64,000 bases of DNA from assembly GCF_001017435.1 (NCBI RefSeq), contig NZ_CP011371.1, positions 5,146,001 to 5,210,000 of the forward strand, given 5' to 3'. A model generated the notes under the pieces. It was given only the letters and a program-made list of their open reading frames with translations. It made no database searches and had not been told where the DNA came from. This DNA comes from Caldimonas brevitalea. GTDB lineage: Bacteria; Pseudomonadota; Gammaproteobacteria; Burkholderiales; Burkholderiaceae_C. Made by a program: the position numbers and the translations under genes. Below are positions 56,245 through 64,000 of this stretch, one piece after another; the stretch's first letter is position 1, and the number at the start of each line of letters is the position of its first letter.

Positions 56245-57219
56245 TCACGGCTGTACCTTTGCTTGTTTGACGACCCTCGACCACTTCGCCAACTCATCGC
56301 GCCCGAACGCGGCGAACTGCTCCGGCGTGTTGGGGGTGTGGTCGACGCCGAGGCTGTCCATCCTGGCTTTCACCTCGGGCATCGCGACGATCTCGCTGAG
56401 CTCCTCATGCAGGCGCTTGACGATGGGCGGCGGTGTGCCGGCCGGCGCATAGAACGCCTGCCACGACGACACGTCGAAGCCGGGCACGCCCGCTTCGGCC
56501 ATCGTGGGCACGTCCGGCAGCGCCTTGCTGCGCTGCGCCGACGTGACCGCCAACGCCCTCACCTTGCCGCTGCGGATGTGCGGCAAGGCCACCACGGTGG
56601 TTTCGAAGCTCATCGGAATCTGCCCGCCGATCACGTCCTGGATGGCCGGCGCACTGCCCTTGTAAGGCACGTGCGTGAGCCGGGCACCCGTCATCAGCTT
56701 GAAGGTCTCGCCCGACATGTGCTGCGAGCTGCCGGTCCCGGCCGACGCGAACGGCAGCGGCGCCGCCTGCGCCTTGGCCTGCTGCACCAGCTCCTGCACC
56801 GTCTTGACCGGCTGGCCAGCGCCCACCAGCAGCACGTTGGAGATCGAGCCGAGCAGCATCACCGGCGTGAAGTCCTTGGCCGCGTCGTAGGGCAGCTTGG
56901 GCTGCAGCGCCGGGTTGATCGCGTGGCTGGCCACCGTGCCGAGCAGCAGCGTGTAGCCGTCGGCAGCCGCCTTGGCCACCGCATCGGCGCCGATCACGCC
57001 ACCGGCACCGGCCTTGTTTTCGACCACCACCGTCTGCCCCAGGCGCAGCTGCAGTTGCTGCGCCAGCAAACGGGCCAGGATGTCCGACGTGCCCCCGGCC
57101 GCGAACGGCACCACCAGCCGGATCGGCTTGGCCCGCGGCCATTCGTCTTGCGCCGACACGGCCGGCGCGGCGGTGATGCAGACGGCCGCTGCCAACCATG
57201 AGCGTCGTGAAATCCCCAT
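56245..57219 (-). CDS. TctC/Bug-type periplasmic solute-binding protein
   Basis: A 324-residue extracytoplasmic binding protein of the tripartite tricarboxylate transporter family, with signal peptide MGISRRSWLAAAVCITAAP and cleavage near SAQ-DEW. Landmarks are PIRLVVPFAAGGTSDILAR, VENKAGAGGVIGADAVAKA and LTHVPYKGSAPAIQDVIGGQ. No tctA or tctB membrane genes are nearby, as is common for these proteins in Burkholderiales. It lies between the TRAP transporter and the lactonase, so its ligand is probably an aldarate, uronate or lactone. Ribosome site AAGGAGG. Confidence 0.92.
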   Translation of the reverse strand: MGISRRSWLAAAVCITAAPAVSAQDEWPRAKPIRLVVPFAAGGTSDILARLLAQQLQLRLGQTVVVENKAGAGGVIGADAVAKAAADGYTLLLGTVASHAINPALQPKLPYDAAKDFTPVMLLGSISNVLLVGAGQPVKTVQELVQQAKAQAAPLPFASAGTGSSQHMSGETFKLMTGARLTHVPYKGSAPAIQDVIGGQIPMSFETTVVALPHIRSGKVRALAVTSAQRSKALPDVPTMAEAGVPGFDVSSWQAFYAPAGTPPPIVKRLHEELSEIVAMPEVKARMDSLGVDHTPNTPEQFAAFGRDELAKWSRVVKQAKVQP

Positions 57220-57229
57220 CTGAGCCTCC

Positions 57230-58519
57230 TTACTTGAACAAGGCCGGCAGCCACAGCGAGAAAGCCGGCACGTAGGTGACGAGCAACAAACACAGGCCGA
57301 GTGCGCCGTAGAAGGGTGCGATCGAGCGCATCACCTGCCCAACCGAGATCTGGCCGATGGCACAGCCGACGAACTGCGTCGTGCCCACCGGCGGCGTGTT
57401 GAGCCCGAGCGCGCAGTTGATCAGCATCATCACGCCGAACTGCACCGGGTCCATGCCGAAGGCTTGCGCGATGGGCAGGAAGATCGGCGTGCAGATCAGC
57501 ATCGTGGCGGCCATGTCGAGAAAGGTTCCGAGCACGAACAGCAGCACGTTGATCATCAGAAAGATCACCCAGGGCTCGCTGGTCACGCTTTGCATCAGCT
57601 CGCCGGTTTTCTGTGGCACTTCGTACAGCGCCATGAAGTAGCCGAACGCCGACGAGATGCCGATCAGCAGCAACACCACACCGGTGGTCTTGCAGGCCTT
57701 GGCACAGGCTTTCAGAAAGTTCTCCCAGCTGAGCGTGCGGTAGACCACCGCGGTGATCAGCAGCGCCCAGAACACCGCGGTGGCGGCCGATTCGGTGGCC
57801 GTGAAAATGCCCGACAGGATGCCGGCCAGGATGATCACGACGATCAGCAGCCCGGGCAGCGCGCCGAGGAAGGCGCGCAACACCGCGCCCCAACCGGGGA
57901 AGCTGCCGTGGGTCGGATAGCCGCGCTTGACGGCCACCCAATAGGCGGCGGCGAGGTTGCACAGCGTCAGGATCAGCGCCGGGATCACACCGGCCAGGAT
58001 CAGGCTGAACACGCTCACCGAGGCGATGCCGGTGGTGGCGAGCGTGAAGATGATCAGGTTGTGCGAGGTGGGTGTCAGCGCGCCGACCAGCGCCGCATGG
58101 GTGGTGACGTTCACCGCATAGTCGGCGTGGTAGCCCTCTTTCTTCATCAGCGGGATCATCACCGAGCCCATCGCCGACACGTCGGCCAGCGGCGAGCCGG
58201 CGACGCCGCCGAACAGCGTGCAGCCGAGCACGTTGCTCATGCCCAGGCCGCCACGTACATGCCCGACCAGGCTGTTGGCGAAGCGCACGATACGGTCGGC
58301 AATACCGCCGTACAACATCAGCTCACCTGCGAACACGAAAAACGGGATCGCGAGGAAGCTGAACACCTGCATGCCGCCCAGCATCTTCTGGAACACCACC
58401 GCGACCGGCAGGCCCGCTGCCAGGATGGTGGCGATCGACGACAGGCCGATCGCGAACGCCACGGGCACGCCGAGCACCAGCAGCAGCGCAAAGCTGCCGG
58501 CGAGAACCATCAACTCCAT
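57230..58519 (-). CDS. dctM: TRAP transporter large permease (DctM)
   Basis: The 429-residue large membrane subunit of a sodium-coupled TRAP transporter, with about 12 hydrophobic segments. The family blocks GVPVAFAIGLSS, IPFFVFAGELMLYGGIADRI, FGGVAGSPLADVSAMGSVMI and GLNTPPVGTTQFVGCAIGQ are present. It follows dctQ after a 97-base gap with no gene in it. Start with an AGGGAG ribosome site. Together with dctP and dctQ it should import uronates or aldarates. Confidence 0.95.
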   Translation of the reverse strand: MELMVLAGSFALLLVLGVPVAFAIGLSSIATILAAGLPVAVVFQKMLGGMQVFSFLAIPFFVFAGELMLYGGIADRIVRFANSLVGHVRGGLGMSNVLGCTLFGGVAGSPLADVSAMGSVMIPLMKKEGYHADYAVNVTTHAALVGALTPTSHNLIIFTLATTGIASVSVFSLILAGVIPALILTLCNLAAAYWVAVKRGYPTHGSFPGWGAVLRAFLGALPGLLIVVIILAGILSGIFTATESAATAVFWALLITAVVYRTLSWENFLKACAKACKTTGVVLLLIGISSAFGYFMALYEVPQKTGELMQSVTSEPWVIFLMINVLLFVLGTFLDMAATMLICTPIFLPIAQAFGMDPVQFGVMMLINCALGLNTPPVGTTQFVGCAIGQISVGQVMRSIAPFYGALGLCLLLVTYVPAFSLWLPALFK

Positions 58520-58616
58520 GTTCACTCCCTGGGGCCGTGGGCCCGCTCGGTGCAGTCGCGCACGTCGCATGGCCGCGATGTGCAAGGTGGCGGGCCGGCA
58601 TCGCGGGGCGGGCCGC

Positions 58617-59168
58617 TCAGTGACACGCCGGCTCCACGTCTTCGCCCCGCAGCAGTGCGACGATGTGTTCGATCGAAAACAGCAGCACCAGCACGCCGCA
58701 GACGACCAGGGCCAGGTAGTCGAGGCCCACGGGCACCCCCAGCATGGGCTTCAGGTCGCTCCATTTCAGTCGCGTCCACATCCAGCCGTTCCACGCCATC
58801 AGCGCGCCGAAGCTCGCGACCAGCGCATGGATGAGGACCTCGAGCTTGCGACGCCAGCGCTCGGGCAGCAAGGCGATGAAGGATTCGAGCCCGATATGGC
58901 CAGCGTCGCGCACGCCCACCGCGACCCCCAGGGCCGTGACGTACAGCACCAGCAACAGGGCCAGCGCCTCGGCCCAGGTGGGGGTGTCGTTGAACACATA
59001 GCGGCCCACCACCTGGATCTGCACGCTGAGGATCACGCCCACCAGGCCGACCACGGCCAACAGCAGGCTGGCCTTGGACAACACGGCGCACAGCCGGGTG
59101 AATCCGCGCAGTGGGTGGGCGGGTCGACCGGCCGCGGTCACGACGGCAGCAGCAGCGGCGACGCTCAC
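58617..59168 (-). CDS. dctQ: TRAP transporter small permease (DctQ)
   Basis: A 183-residue protein with four hydrophobic segments ([75 protein letters not shown]), the normal topology of DctQ, plus the conserved [18 protein letters not shown] and [12 protein letters not shown] start overlaps the dctP stop by four bases (GTGA), so its translation is coupled to dctP. Confidence 0.92.
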   Translation of the reverse strand: MSVAAAAAVVTAAGRPAHPLRGFTRLCAVLSKASLLLAVVGLVGVILSVQIQVVGRYVFNDTPTWAEALALLLVLYVTALGVAVGVRDAGHIGLESFIALLPERWRRKLEVLIHALVASFGALMAWNGWMWTRLKWSDLKPMLGVPVGLDYLALVVCGVLVLLFSIEHIVALLRGEDVEPACH

Positions 59169-60232
59169 TTGAGGTCCTGCACGGCCTTGACCAGCCGCTT
59201 GAGGTCGGGGGTGGTGATGAAGCGGTCGTAGACCGGCCCCATCGCACTTTGGAACGAGGCCTTGTCGACGTCGTCGACGATGGTCGCGCCGCCGGCCTTG
59301 ACGTTGGCGAGCGATTTGGCCTCTTGCGCGTCCCACTTCTTGCGCTGGAACGCGACCGATTCCCTGGCCGCGGCGCGGATCAGGTCCTGCTCCGCCTTGG
59401 GCAGCTTGTCGAACACGGCCTTGCTCATCACCAGCATCTCGGGCGCCATCGAGTGTTCGGTGCGCGAGTAGTACTTCACCGCCTCGAAGTGCTTGAAACC
59501 GTCGTACGAGGGCACGTTGTTCTCGGCCGCGTCGATCAGGCCGGTCTTGAGCGCGGTGTAGACCTCGGCGATCGGCATCGGCGTGGCGTTGGCCCCCATC
59601 GCGCCGAGCAGCGCGACCCACAGGTCGGACTGCTGCACGCGGATCTTCATGCCGCGCGCATCGGCGATCGAGCGCACCGGCTTCTTGCCGTAGACCGAAC
59701 GCGCGCCGCTGTCGTAGAAGGCCAGCCCGACCAGGCCCTGGTCTTCGCAGCTCTTGAGGATCTCGTCGCCCACCGGGCCGTCGAGCGCACGCCGCATATG
59801 GTCGACCGAGCGAAACAAAAAGGGCATGGTCGGCACCAGCGTCTTGGCGCACATCGAATTCACCGGCGCGATGTTGACGCGGGCCATGTCGAGCGCGCCG
59901 ATCTTCACCTGGTCGAGGGTTTCCTTCTCGGACCCGAGCACACCCTTGTTGAAGACCTTGATCTTGTGCTTGCCGTTGCTGCGCTTTTCGATCAGCTCAC
60001 CCATGTACTTGACCGCCGCGACGGTCGGGTAGTCGTCGCTGTTGTGAACGTCGGCCGAGCGGAACTGGACCGCCTGAGCCGACAGCGACACCGAGGCCAG
60101 CATGGCGCTCAGCAGCACCCGCCGCCCGACCCGGCGCCAGGGTGGGCGGGACGCGGCGGGCGGGGCAACGGGCGAGGCGGTCTGGGAGGAAGCGGAAGCG
60201 CAGGGATGCGCTGTGCGGCGAGAGGGGGCCAT
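59165..60232 (-). CDS. dctP: TRAP transporter substrate-binding protein (DctP)
   Basis: A 355-residue periplasmic binding protein with a long N-terminal leader and a signal region ([18 protein letters not shown]). Mature landmarks are [57 protein letters not shown] and [20 protein letters not shown], with [20 protein letters not shown]; the Arg in the KIRV strand normally binds the ligand carboxylate. It is encoded 13 bases after udh, which points to a hexuronate or aldarate ligand. Ribosome site AAGGAGA. Confidence 0.94.
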   Translation of the reverse strand: MAPSRRTAHPCASASSQTASPVAPPAASRPPWRRVGRRVLLSAMLASVSLSAQAVQFRSADVHNSDDYPTVAAVKYMGELIEKRSNGKHKIKVFNKGVLGSEKETLDQVKIGALDMARVNIAPVNSMCAKTLVPTMPFLFRSVDHMRRALDGPVGDEILKSCEDQGLVGLAFYDSGARSVYGKKPVRSIADARGMKIRVQQSDLWVALLGAMGANATPMPIAEVYTALKTGLIDAAENNVPSYDGFKHFEAVKYYSRTEHSMAPEMLVMSKAVFDKLPKAEQDLIRAAARESVAFQRKKWDAQEAKSLANVKAGGATIVDDVDKASFQSAMGPVYDRFITTPDLKRLVKAVQDLK

Positions 60233-60245
60233 GGTCGTCTCCTTG

Positions 60246-61067
60246 TCATTCGAACGGGCCGGTGCGCACGAAGGCGCCGCCCTGGTAGATCACGGCGGGG
60301 TCCTGGTGATCGAGCGTCGGCTGGCGGGCTTCGACCGCAGCGCGGAAAGGTTCGGAGCTGTCGAGCGGGCGGAAGCCCAGGTGCCGGGCGCAGCGGTTGT
60401 CGTACCAACGGGTGGTGTTGTCCGAGGTGCCGTACACGATGGTGTGGCCGACCACCGGTGCGGTCAGGCTGGCCATCACCAGCCGTTCGAGGTCGTCGAA
60501 GCTCATCCAGGTGGCGAGCATGCGTCGGTCCTTGGGCTCGGGGAAGGACGAGCCGATGCGCAAGCAGACGGTCTCGATGCCGTAGCGGTCGAAGTAGAAG
60601 CGCGACAGGTTTTCGCCGAAGGCCTTGCTGACGCCGTACAAGCCGTCCGGGCGCAGCGGCGCCTGCGCGTCGATCACCTCGTCTTGCCGGTAGTAGCCAG
60701 TGACGTGGTTGGAACTGGCAAACACCACCCGCTTCAGGCCGTTCAGCCGTGCAGCTTCATAGAGGTGGTAGACGCCGACGATGTTGGCCGCGAGGATGGG
60801 CTCGAACGGCGCTTCGACCGACACGCCACCGAGGTGCACCACACCGTCCACACCGTCGAGCAGGGCCAGCACGGCCGCCCGGTCTTCCAGGCGGGCCGGC
60901 ACCAGTTCTTCGCCAGGCGCGGCCGCGCCGAGGTCGGCGATGTCGGACAGGCGCAGGACGTCGCAATAGGCTTTCAGGCGCTGGCGCAATTGCCGCCCCA
61001 GGCCGCCAGCGGCCCCGGTGAGCAGCAGGCGACGAAAGCGCAGAGGTGCGGAGGAGGCAGCGGTCAT
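60246..61067 (-). CDS. udh: uronate dehydrogenase
   Basis: An NAD-dependent short-chain-type enzyme that oxidises D-glucuronate or D-galacturonate to the aldarolactone. The 273-residue protein matches Udh along its length: [18 protein letters not shown] (NAD loop), [31 protein letters not shown], and [20 protein letters not shown] with the catalytic Tyr and Lys, then [16 protein letters not shown]. It is the first gene of a seven-gene minus-strand operon (udh, dctP, dctQ, dctM, tctC, lactonase, garD) and is divergent from the GntR regulator with a palindromic site in between. Confidence 0.93.
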   Translation of the reverse strand: MTAASSAPLRFRRLLLTGAAGGLGRQLRQRLKAYCDVLRLSDIADLGAAAPGEELVPARLEDRAAVLALLDGVDGVVHLGGVSVEAPFEPILAANIVGVYHLYEAARLNGLKRVVFASSNHVTGYYRQDEVIDAQAPLRPDGLYGVSKAFGENLSRFYFDRYGIETVCLRIGSSFPEPKDRRMLATWMSFDDLERLVMASLTAPVVGHTIVYGTSDNTTRWYDNRCARHLGFRPLDSSEPFRAAVEARQPTLDHQDPAVIYQGGAFVRTGPFE

Positions 61068-61096
61068 TTGCTACAGTGAGTGGGTTGTCGTCGTCT

Positions 61097-61109
61097 GTTG
61101 TCGTACAAC
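61097..61109. promoter_or_regulatory. GntR/FCD operator between udh and its regulator
   Basis: A perfect palindrome GTTGT-CGT-ACAAC, fitting the GT-N3-AC core of FCD-type GntR operators. Read on the minus strand with flanks it is GAGTTGTACGACAAC; the first 11 bases recur exactly in front of kdgD. Confidence 0.65.
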
Positions 61110-61158
61110 TCGTGCGATTATTCCCAGACCGTCTTCGTTGCCTCTTCGGACAAACCCT

Positions 61159-61896
61159 ATGAGCTCCATCGCCCCCACCAGCCGCCGCCGGCCGCGCACG
61201 CTCGCCCTCGAACTGGTCGAGTCGCTGGGCGACCGGGTGCGCGACGGGCGGCTGCCGCAAGGCGCCAAGCTGCCCACCGAGGCCGCCATCATGGAGGAGT
61301 TCGGTGTCAGCCGGACGGTGGTGCGAGAGGCGATCTCCAAGCTGCAGGCGGCCGGCCTGGTCGAGACGCGGCATGGCATCGGCACCTTTGTCGTCGGGCT
61401 CGGTGACAGCGGGGTGTTCCGCATCGCGCCGGAGCAGGTCGCCACGCTGCGCGACGTGATCGCGGTGCTCGAATTGCGCATCGGCATCGAAACCGAGAGC
61501 GCGGCCTTGGCGGCCCAGCGTCGCACGCCCGAGAACCTGGCCGCGATGCGTGCGGCGCTGCACGCCTTCAGCGCCGCCATCGAGCAGGGTCGCGACGCGG
61601 TGGGGCCCGACTTCCAGTTCCACCTCGAGATCGCCCGCGCGACGCAGAACAGCCATTTCACGGACATCATGGCCACGCTCGGCGCCACCATCATCCCGCG
61701 CGCCCGACTCGAGCCGGCCCCGGTGATGAGCGACGAGCGGCGCGCCTACCTGCGACGCGTGAACGGCGAACATGAAAGCATCTTGGATGCGATCGCCGCA
61801 CAAGACGTCGAAGCCGCGCGCGCCGCGATGCGCACGCACCTGGCGAACAGCCGCGAACGGCGCCGCCGGGCCGCGGGCGACGTGCCGGCCGCCTGA
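61159..61896 (+). CDS. GntR-family (FCD domain) regulator of uronate/aldarate genes
   Basis: A 245-residue regulator. The N-terminal winged helix has [20 protein letters not shown] and [14 protein letters not shown]. The C-terminal helical FCD domain has [17 protein letters not shown] and the metal-binding histidines in the [12 protein letters not shown] and [12 protein letters not shown] helices. It probably releases its operators when it binds an aldarate or uronate. It is divergent from udh and upstream of kdgD-gudD. The ATG at 61159 fits the family; no strong ribosome site is seen. Confidence 0.9.
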   Translation: MSSIAPTSRRRPRTLALELVESLGDRVRDGRLPQGAKLPTEAAIMEEFGVSRTVVREAISKLQAAGLVETRHGIGTFVVGLGDSGVFRIAPEQVATLRDVIAVLELRIGIETESAALAAQRRTPENLAAMRAALHAFSAAIEQGRDAVGPDFQFHLEIARATQNSHFTDIMATLGATIIPRARLEPAPVMSDERRAYLRRVNGEHESILDAIAAQDVEAARAAMRTHLANSRERRRRAAGDVPAA

Positions 61897-61912
61897 GACG
61901 CCGCGGCGAGCG

Positions 61913-61961
61913 CCCTCGCCCCTCGCCCCTCGCCCCTCGCCCCTCGCCTCTCGCCTCTCGC
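61913..61961 (+). repeat. seven-copy heptanucleotide tandem repeat
   Basis: Five exact copies of CCCTCGC followed by two copies of CTCTCGC, 49 bases in all, starting 16 bases after the GntR stop. Heptamer arrays can change copy number by slippage. It lies outside coding sequence, in the 188-base gap before kdgD. Confidence 0.85.
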
Positions 61962-62048
61962 TTCCCTCACCGCCCCACGCCCTTCAGCTCAGGAGCGCGC
62001 CGCCCACGCTGCCCTCCGCATTTCTCCTCATTTGGCCCCACCCCGTTC

Positions 62049-62063
62049 GAGTTGTACGATGTC
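62049..62063. promoter_or_regulatory. second GntR operator, upstream of kdgD
   Basis: GAGTTGTACGATGTC shares its first 11 bases with the minus-strand form of the udh/GntR operator. It lies 21 bases before the kdgD ATG, close to the ribosome site, where binding would block transcription. Confidence 0.55.
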
Positions 62064-62084
62064 TTATCTCTTTTCGGAGTCATC

Positions 62085-62996
62085 ATGTCCCCACAGGATC
62101 TCAAACTCGCCCTGTCGTCCGGCCTGCTGTCGTTCCCGTTGACCGACTTCGACACCCAGTTGCGCTTCGAGCCGGCCGGGTATGCCGCACGGCTCGAATG
62201 GCTGATGCCGTACGGCGCTTCGGTGCTGTTCGCCGCCGGGGGCACCGGCGAGTTCTTCTCGCTCGAACCTGTCGAGTACTCGCAGGTGGTGAAGACCGCG
62301 GTCGAGACGTGCCGCGGCCGCGTGCCCATCGTGGCCGGCGCCGGCGGCGGCACCACGCTGGCGGTGCGCTATGCGCAAGAAGCCGAGCGGATGGGCGCGC
62401 AGGGCATCTTGCTACTGCCCCACTATCTGACCGAAGCCACGCAGGAGGGGCTGGTCGCGCATGTGGAGGCGGTCTGCAAGGCCGTGAAGATCGGCGTGAT
62501 CGTCTACAACCGGGGCGCGTGCAAGTTGACGGCCGCATCGCTGCTCCCGCTGGCCGAACGCTGCCCCAACCTGATCGGCTTCAAGGACGGCCTGGGCGAC
62601 ATCGAGCGCATCGTGCAGATCCGCCAGCGCCTGGGCGACCGTTTCGTCTACATCGGCGGCATGCCCACCCATGAGGTCTACGCGAACGCGTACCAGGCGC
62701 TGGGCGTGCCGGTGTATTCGTCGGCGGTGTTCAACTTCGTGCCGCGCACCGCGATCGAGTTCTACAACGCCTATGCGGCCGGAGACGCCGCCACCACCGG
62801 GCGGCTGCTCGACGAGTTCTTCCTGCCCTACCTCGAGATCCGCAACCGTGGGCAAGGTTATGCGGTGAGCATCGTGAAGGCCGGCGCCGCCGTGGTGGGC
62901 CACAGCGCCGGGCCGGTCCGCCCGCCGCTGTCCGACCTGAAGCCGGCCGAGGTCGAGCAACTGCGGGCGTTGATCCAGCGCCTCGGCCCGCAATGA
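62085..62996 (+). CDS. kdgD: 5-dehydro-4-deoxyglucarate dehydratase
   Basis: A DHDPS-family lyase that dehydrates and decarboxylates 5-dehydro-4-deoxyglucarate to 2,5-dioxopentanoate (alpha-ketoglutarate semialdehyde). The 303-residue length matches the family exactly. Landmarks are [34 protein letters not shown], the Tyr in [11 protein letters not shown], the Schiff-base Lys in [15 protein letters not shown], and [22 protein letters not shown] ribosome site precedes the ATG. gudD follows after 37 bases. Confidence 0.95.
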   Translation: MSPQDLKLALSSGLLSFPLTDFDTQLRFEPAGYAARLEWLMPYGASVLFAAGGTGEFFSLEPVEYSQVVKTAVETCRGRVPIVAGAGGGTTLAVRYAQEAERMGAQGILLLPHYLTEATQEGLVAHVEAVCKAVKIGVIVYNRGACKLTAASLLPLAERCPNLIGFKDGLGDIERIVQIRQRLGDRFVYIGGMPTHEVYANAYQALGVPVYSSAVFNFVPRTAIEFYNAYAAGDAATTGRLLDEFFLPYLEIRNRGQGYAVSIVKAGAAVVGHSAGPVRPPLSDLKPAEVEQLRALIQRLGPQ

Positions 62997-63033
62997 GGGC
63001 GGGCACGCCCCTGCGCGGCACGGAGGTGGCCCG

Positions 63034-64000
63034 ATGAGCACCCCGGTCATCCAGGAACTGCGCGTCGTCCCCGTGGCCGGGCGCGACAGCATGCTGCTCA
63101 ACTTGTCCGGTGCGCATGCGCCGTTCTTCACCCGCAATCTCGTCATCGCGCGCGACAACGCGGGGCACACCGGCGTCGGCGAGGTGCCCGGAGGCGAGCC
63201 GATCCGCCAGACGCTCGAAGAGGCGCGTGAACTGGTCGAAGGCCGGCCGATCGGCGACCTGCAGGCCATCCTGAAGACCATGCGCGCGCGCTTCGCCGAC
63301 CGCGATCGCGCCGGCCGCGGCCTGCAGACCTTTGACCTGCGCACCACCATCCACGCCCTCACCGCGGTGGAGTCGGCGCTGCTCGACCTGCAGGGCCAGC
63401 ACCTCGGCGTGTCGGTCGCCGCACTGCTCGGCGAAGGCCAGCAACGCGACCAAGTGCGTCTGCTCGGCTACTTGTTCTATCTGGGCGACCGGCGCAAGAC
63501 CGAGCTGCCCTACGCCGCCGAGCCCGATGCCGAAGACGACTGGCTGCGACTGCGCCACGAGCCGGCCCTGACACCGGCGGCCGTCGTGCGACTGGCCGAG
63601 GCCGCCCACGCCCGCTACGGTTTTCAGGACTTCAAACTCAAGGGCGGCGTGCTGCGCGGCGAAGAAGAGATCGACACGCTGCGCGCCTTGCACGAACGCT
63701 TTCCGCAGGCCCGCATCACCGTCGACCCCAACGGCGCCTGGTCGCTGGACGAGGCGGTGCGGTTGCTGCGCGATCTACACGGCGTGCTCGCCTATGCCGA
63801 GGACCCGTGCGGCGCCGAGGACGGCTATTCGGGTCGCGAGGTGATGGCCGAGTTTCGCCGCGCGACCGGGCTGCCGACGGCGACCAACATGGTGGCGACC
63901 GACTGGCGGCAAATGGTGCATGCGCTGAGCCTGCAGGCGGTCGACATCCCGTTGGCCGACCCGCACTTCTGGACCCTGGGCGGCTCGGTGCGCGTGGCGC
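63034..64000 (+). CDS. gudD: glucarate dehydratase, C-terminus cut by window end
   Basis: An enolase-superfamily enzyme that dehydrates D-glucarate to 5-dehydro-4-deoxyglucarate, the KdgD substrate. About 322 of an expected 440-450 residues are visible. Seen motifs are [20 protein letters not shown] near the N-terminus, the KxK base in [11 protein letters not shown], and the metal ligands in [15 protein letters not shown] (Asp), [12 protein letters not shown] (Glu) and [12 protein letters not shown] (Asn). The catalytic His expected further on lies beyond or at the edge of the window. A GGAGG ribosome site precedes the ATG. Confidence 0.93.
   Translation, partial: MSTPVIQELRVVPVAGRDSMLLNLSGAHAPFFTRNLVIARDNAGHTGVGEVPGGEPIRQTLEEARELVEGRPIGDLQAILKTMRARFADRDRAGRGLQTFDLRTTIHALTAVESALLDLQGQHLGVSVAALLGEGQQRDQVRLLGYLFYLGDRRKTELPYAAEPDAEDDWLRLRHEPALTPAAVVRLAEAAHARYGFQDFKLKGGVLRGEEEIDTLRALHERFPQARITVDPNGAWSLDEAVRLLRDLHGVLAYAEDPCGAEDGYSGREVMAEFRRATGLPTATNMVATDWRQMVHALSLQAVDIPLADPHFWTLGGSVRVA

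Overview
The window is high-GC (near 70% by eye), densely coded bacterial chromosome, most consistent with a betaproteobacterium of the order Burkholderiales (Leptothrix/Rubrivivax/Caldimonas-like). The reasons are the gene order yicC-gmk-rpoZ-spoT-greB next to rph-rdgB-hemW, a CheR-CheD-CheB set, a PEP-CTERM surface protein, UbiUVT, and Bug-type and TRAP-type solute-binding proteins. The genus call is an inference. I see no rRNA, tRNA, CRISPR array, insertion sequence or prophage. Layout: (1) 0.2-3.4 kb, the end of a chemotaxis operon (cheR, cheD, cheB) facing a lone receiver-domain protein. (2) 3.5-13 kb, a housekeeping block: on the minus strand a Ser/Thr kinase, PP2C phosphatase, rph, rdgB and hemW; on the plus strand yicC, gmk, rpoZ and spoT, closed by convergent greB. 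(3) 13-16.6 kb, a LysR regulator divergent from glutaryl-CoA dehydrogenase and a CaiB-type CoA-transferase, which looks like a glutarate/lysine degradation unit. (4) 17-23.7 kb, a TetR-controlled RND efflux operon (tetR, outer-membrane lipoprotein, adaptor, pump). (5) 23.9-25.3 kb, a RES-family toxin with an overlapping antitoxin. (6) 25.3-32.1 kb, a block for growth with little oxygen: coenzyme-B12-dependent ribonucleotide reductase (nrdJ), the oxygen-independent ubiquinone factors ubiT, ubiV and ubiU, and an FMN oxidoreductase. FNR-type half-sites lie in front of nrdJ and ubiU. (7) 32.4-42.7 kb, accessory and envelope genes: a glycine-zipper protein, a small lipoprotein, a hybrid PAS histidine kinase, a 1123-residue fusion of a polytopic membrane domain and a six-hairpin glycosidase-like domain, a GST, an FkbM methyltransferase and a VF530 protein. 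(8) 42.7-53.6 kb: a membrane Ser/Thr kinase with a degenerate catalytic loop, a luciferase-like flavin enzyme, an FKBP isomerase, a PEP-CTERM protein, a family 1 glycosidase fused to an RmlD-like domain, and an M16 peptidase. (9) 53.7-64 kb, a uronate/aldarate catabolic locus: uronate dehydrogenase, TRAP transporter dctPQM, a TctC-type binding protein, a lactonase and galactarate dehydratase in one minus-strand operon; a GntR/FCD regulator; and plus-strand kdgD and gudD, the latter cut by the window end. In region 9, hexuronates would be taken up by the TRAP system and oxidised by Udh to an aldarolactone. The lactone would be opened by the lactonase, dehydrated by GarD or GudD to 5-dehydro-4-deoxyglucarate, and converted by KdgD to 2,5-dioxopentanoate. 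Two near-identical palindromic sites, one between udh and the GntR gene and one before kdgD, suggest that the GntR protein controls both arms. The most unusual items are the membrane-glycosidase fusion, the GH1-RmlD fusion that lacks the usual catalytic Tyr, the RES toxin-antitoxin pair, the kinase with an altered HRD loop below a cluster of palindromes, and the paired FNR-type promoters of nrdJ and ubiU.
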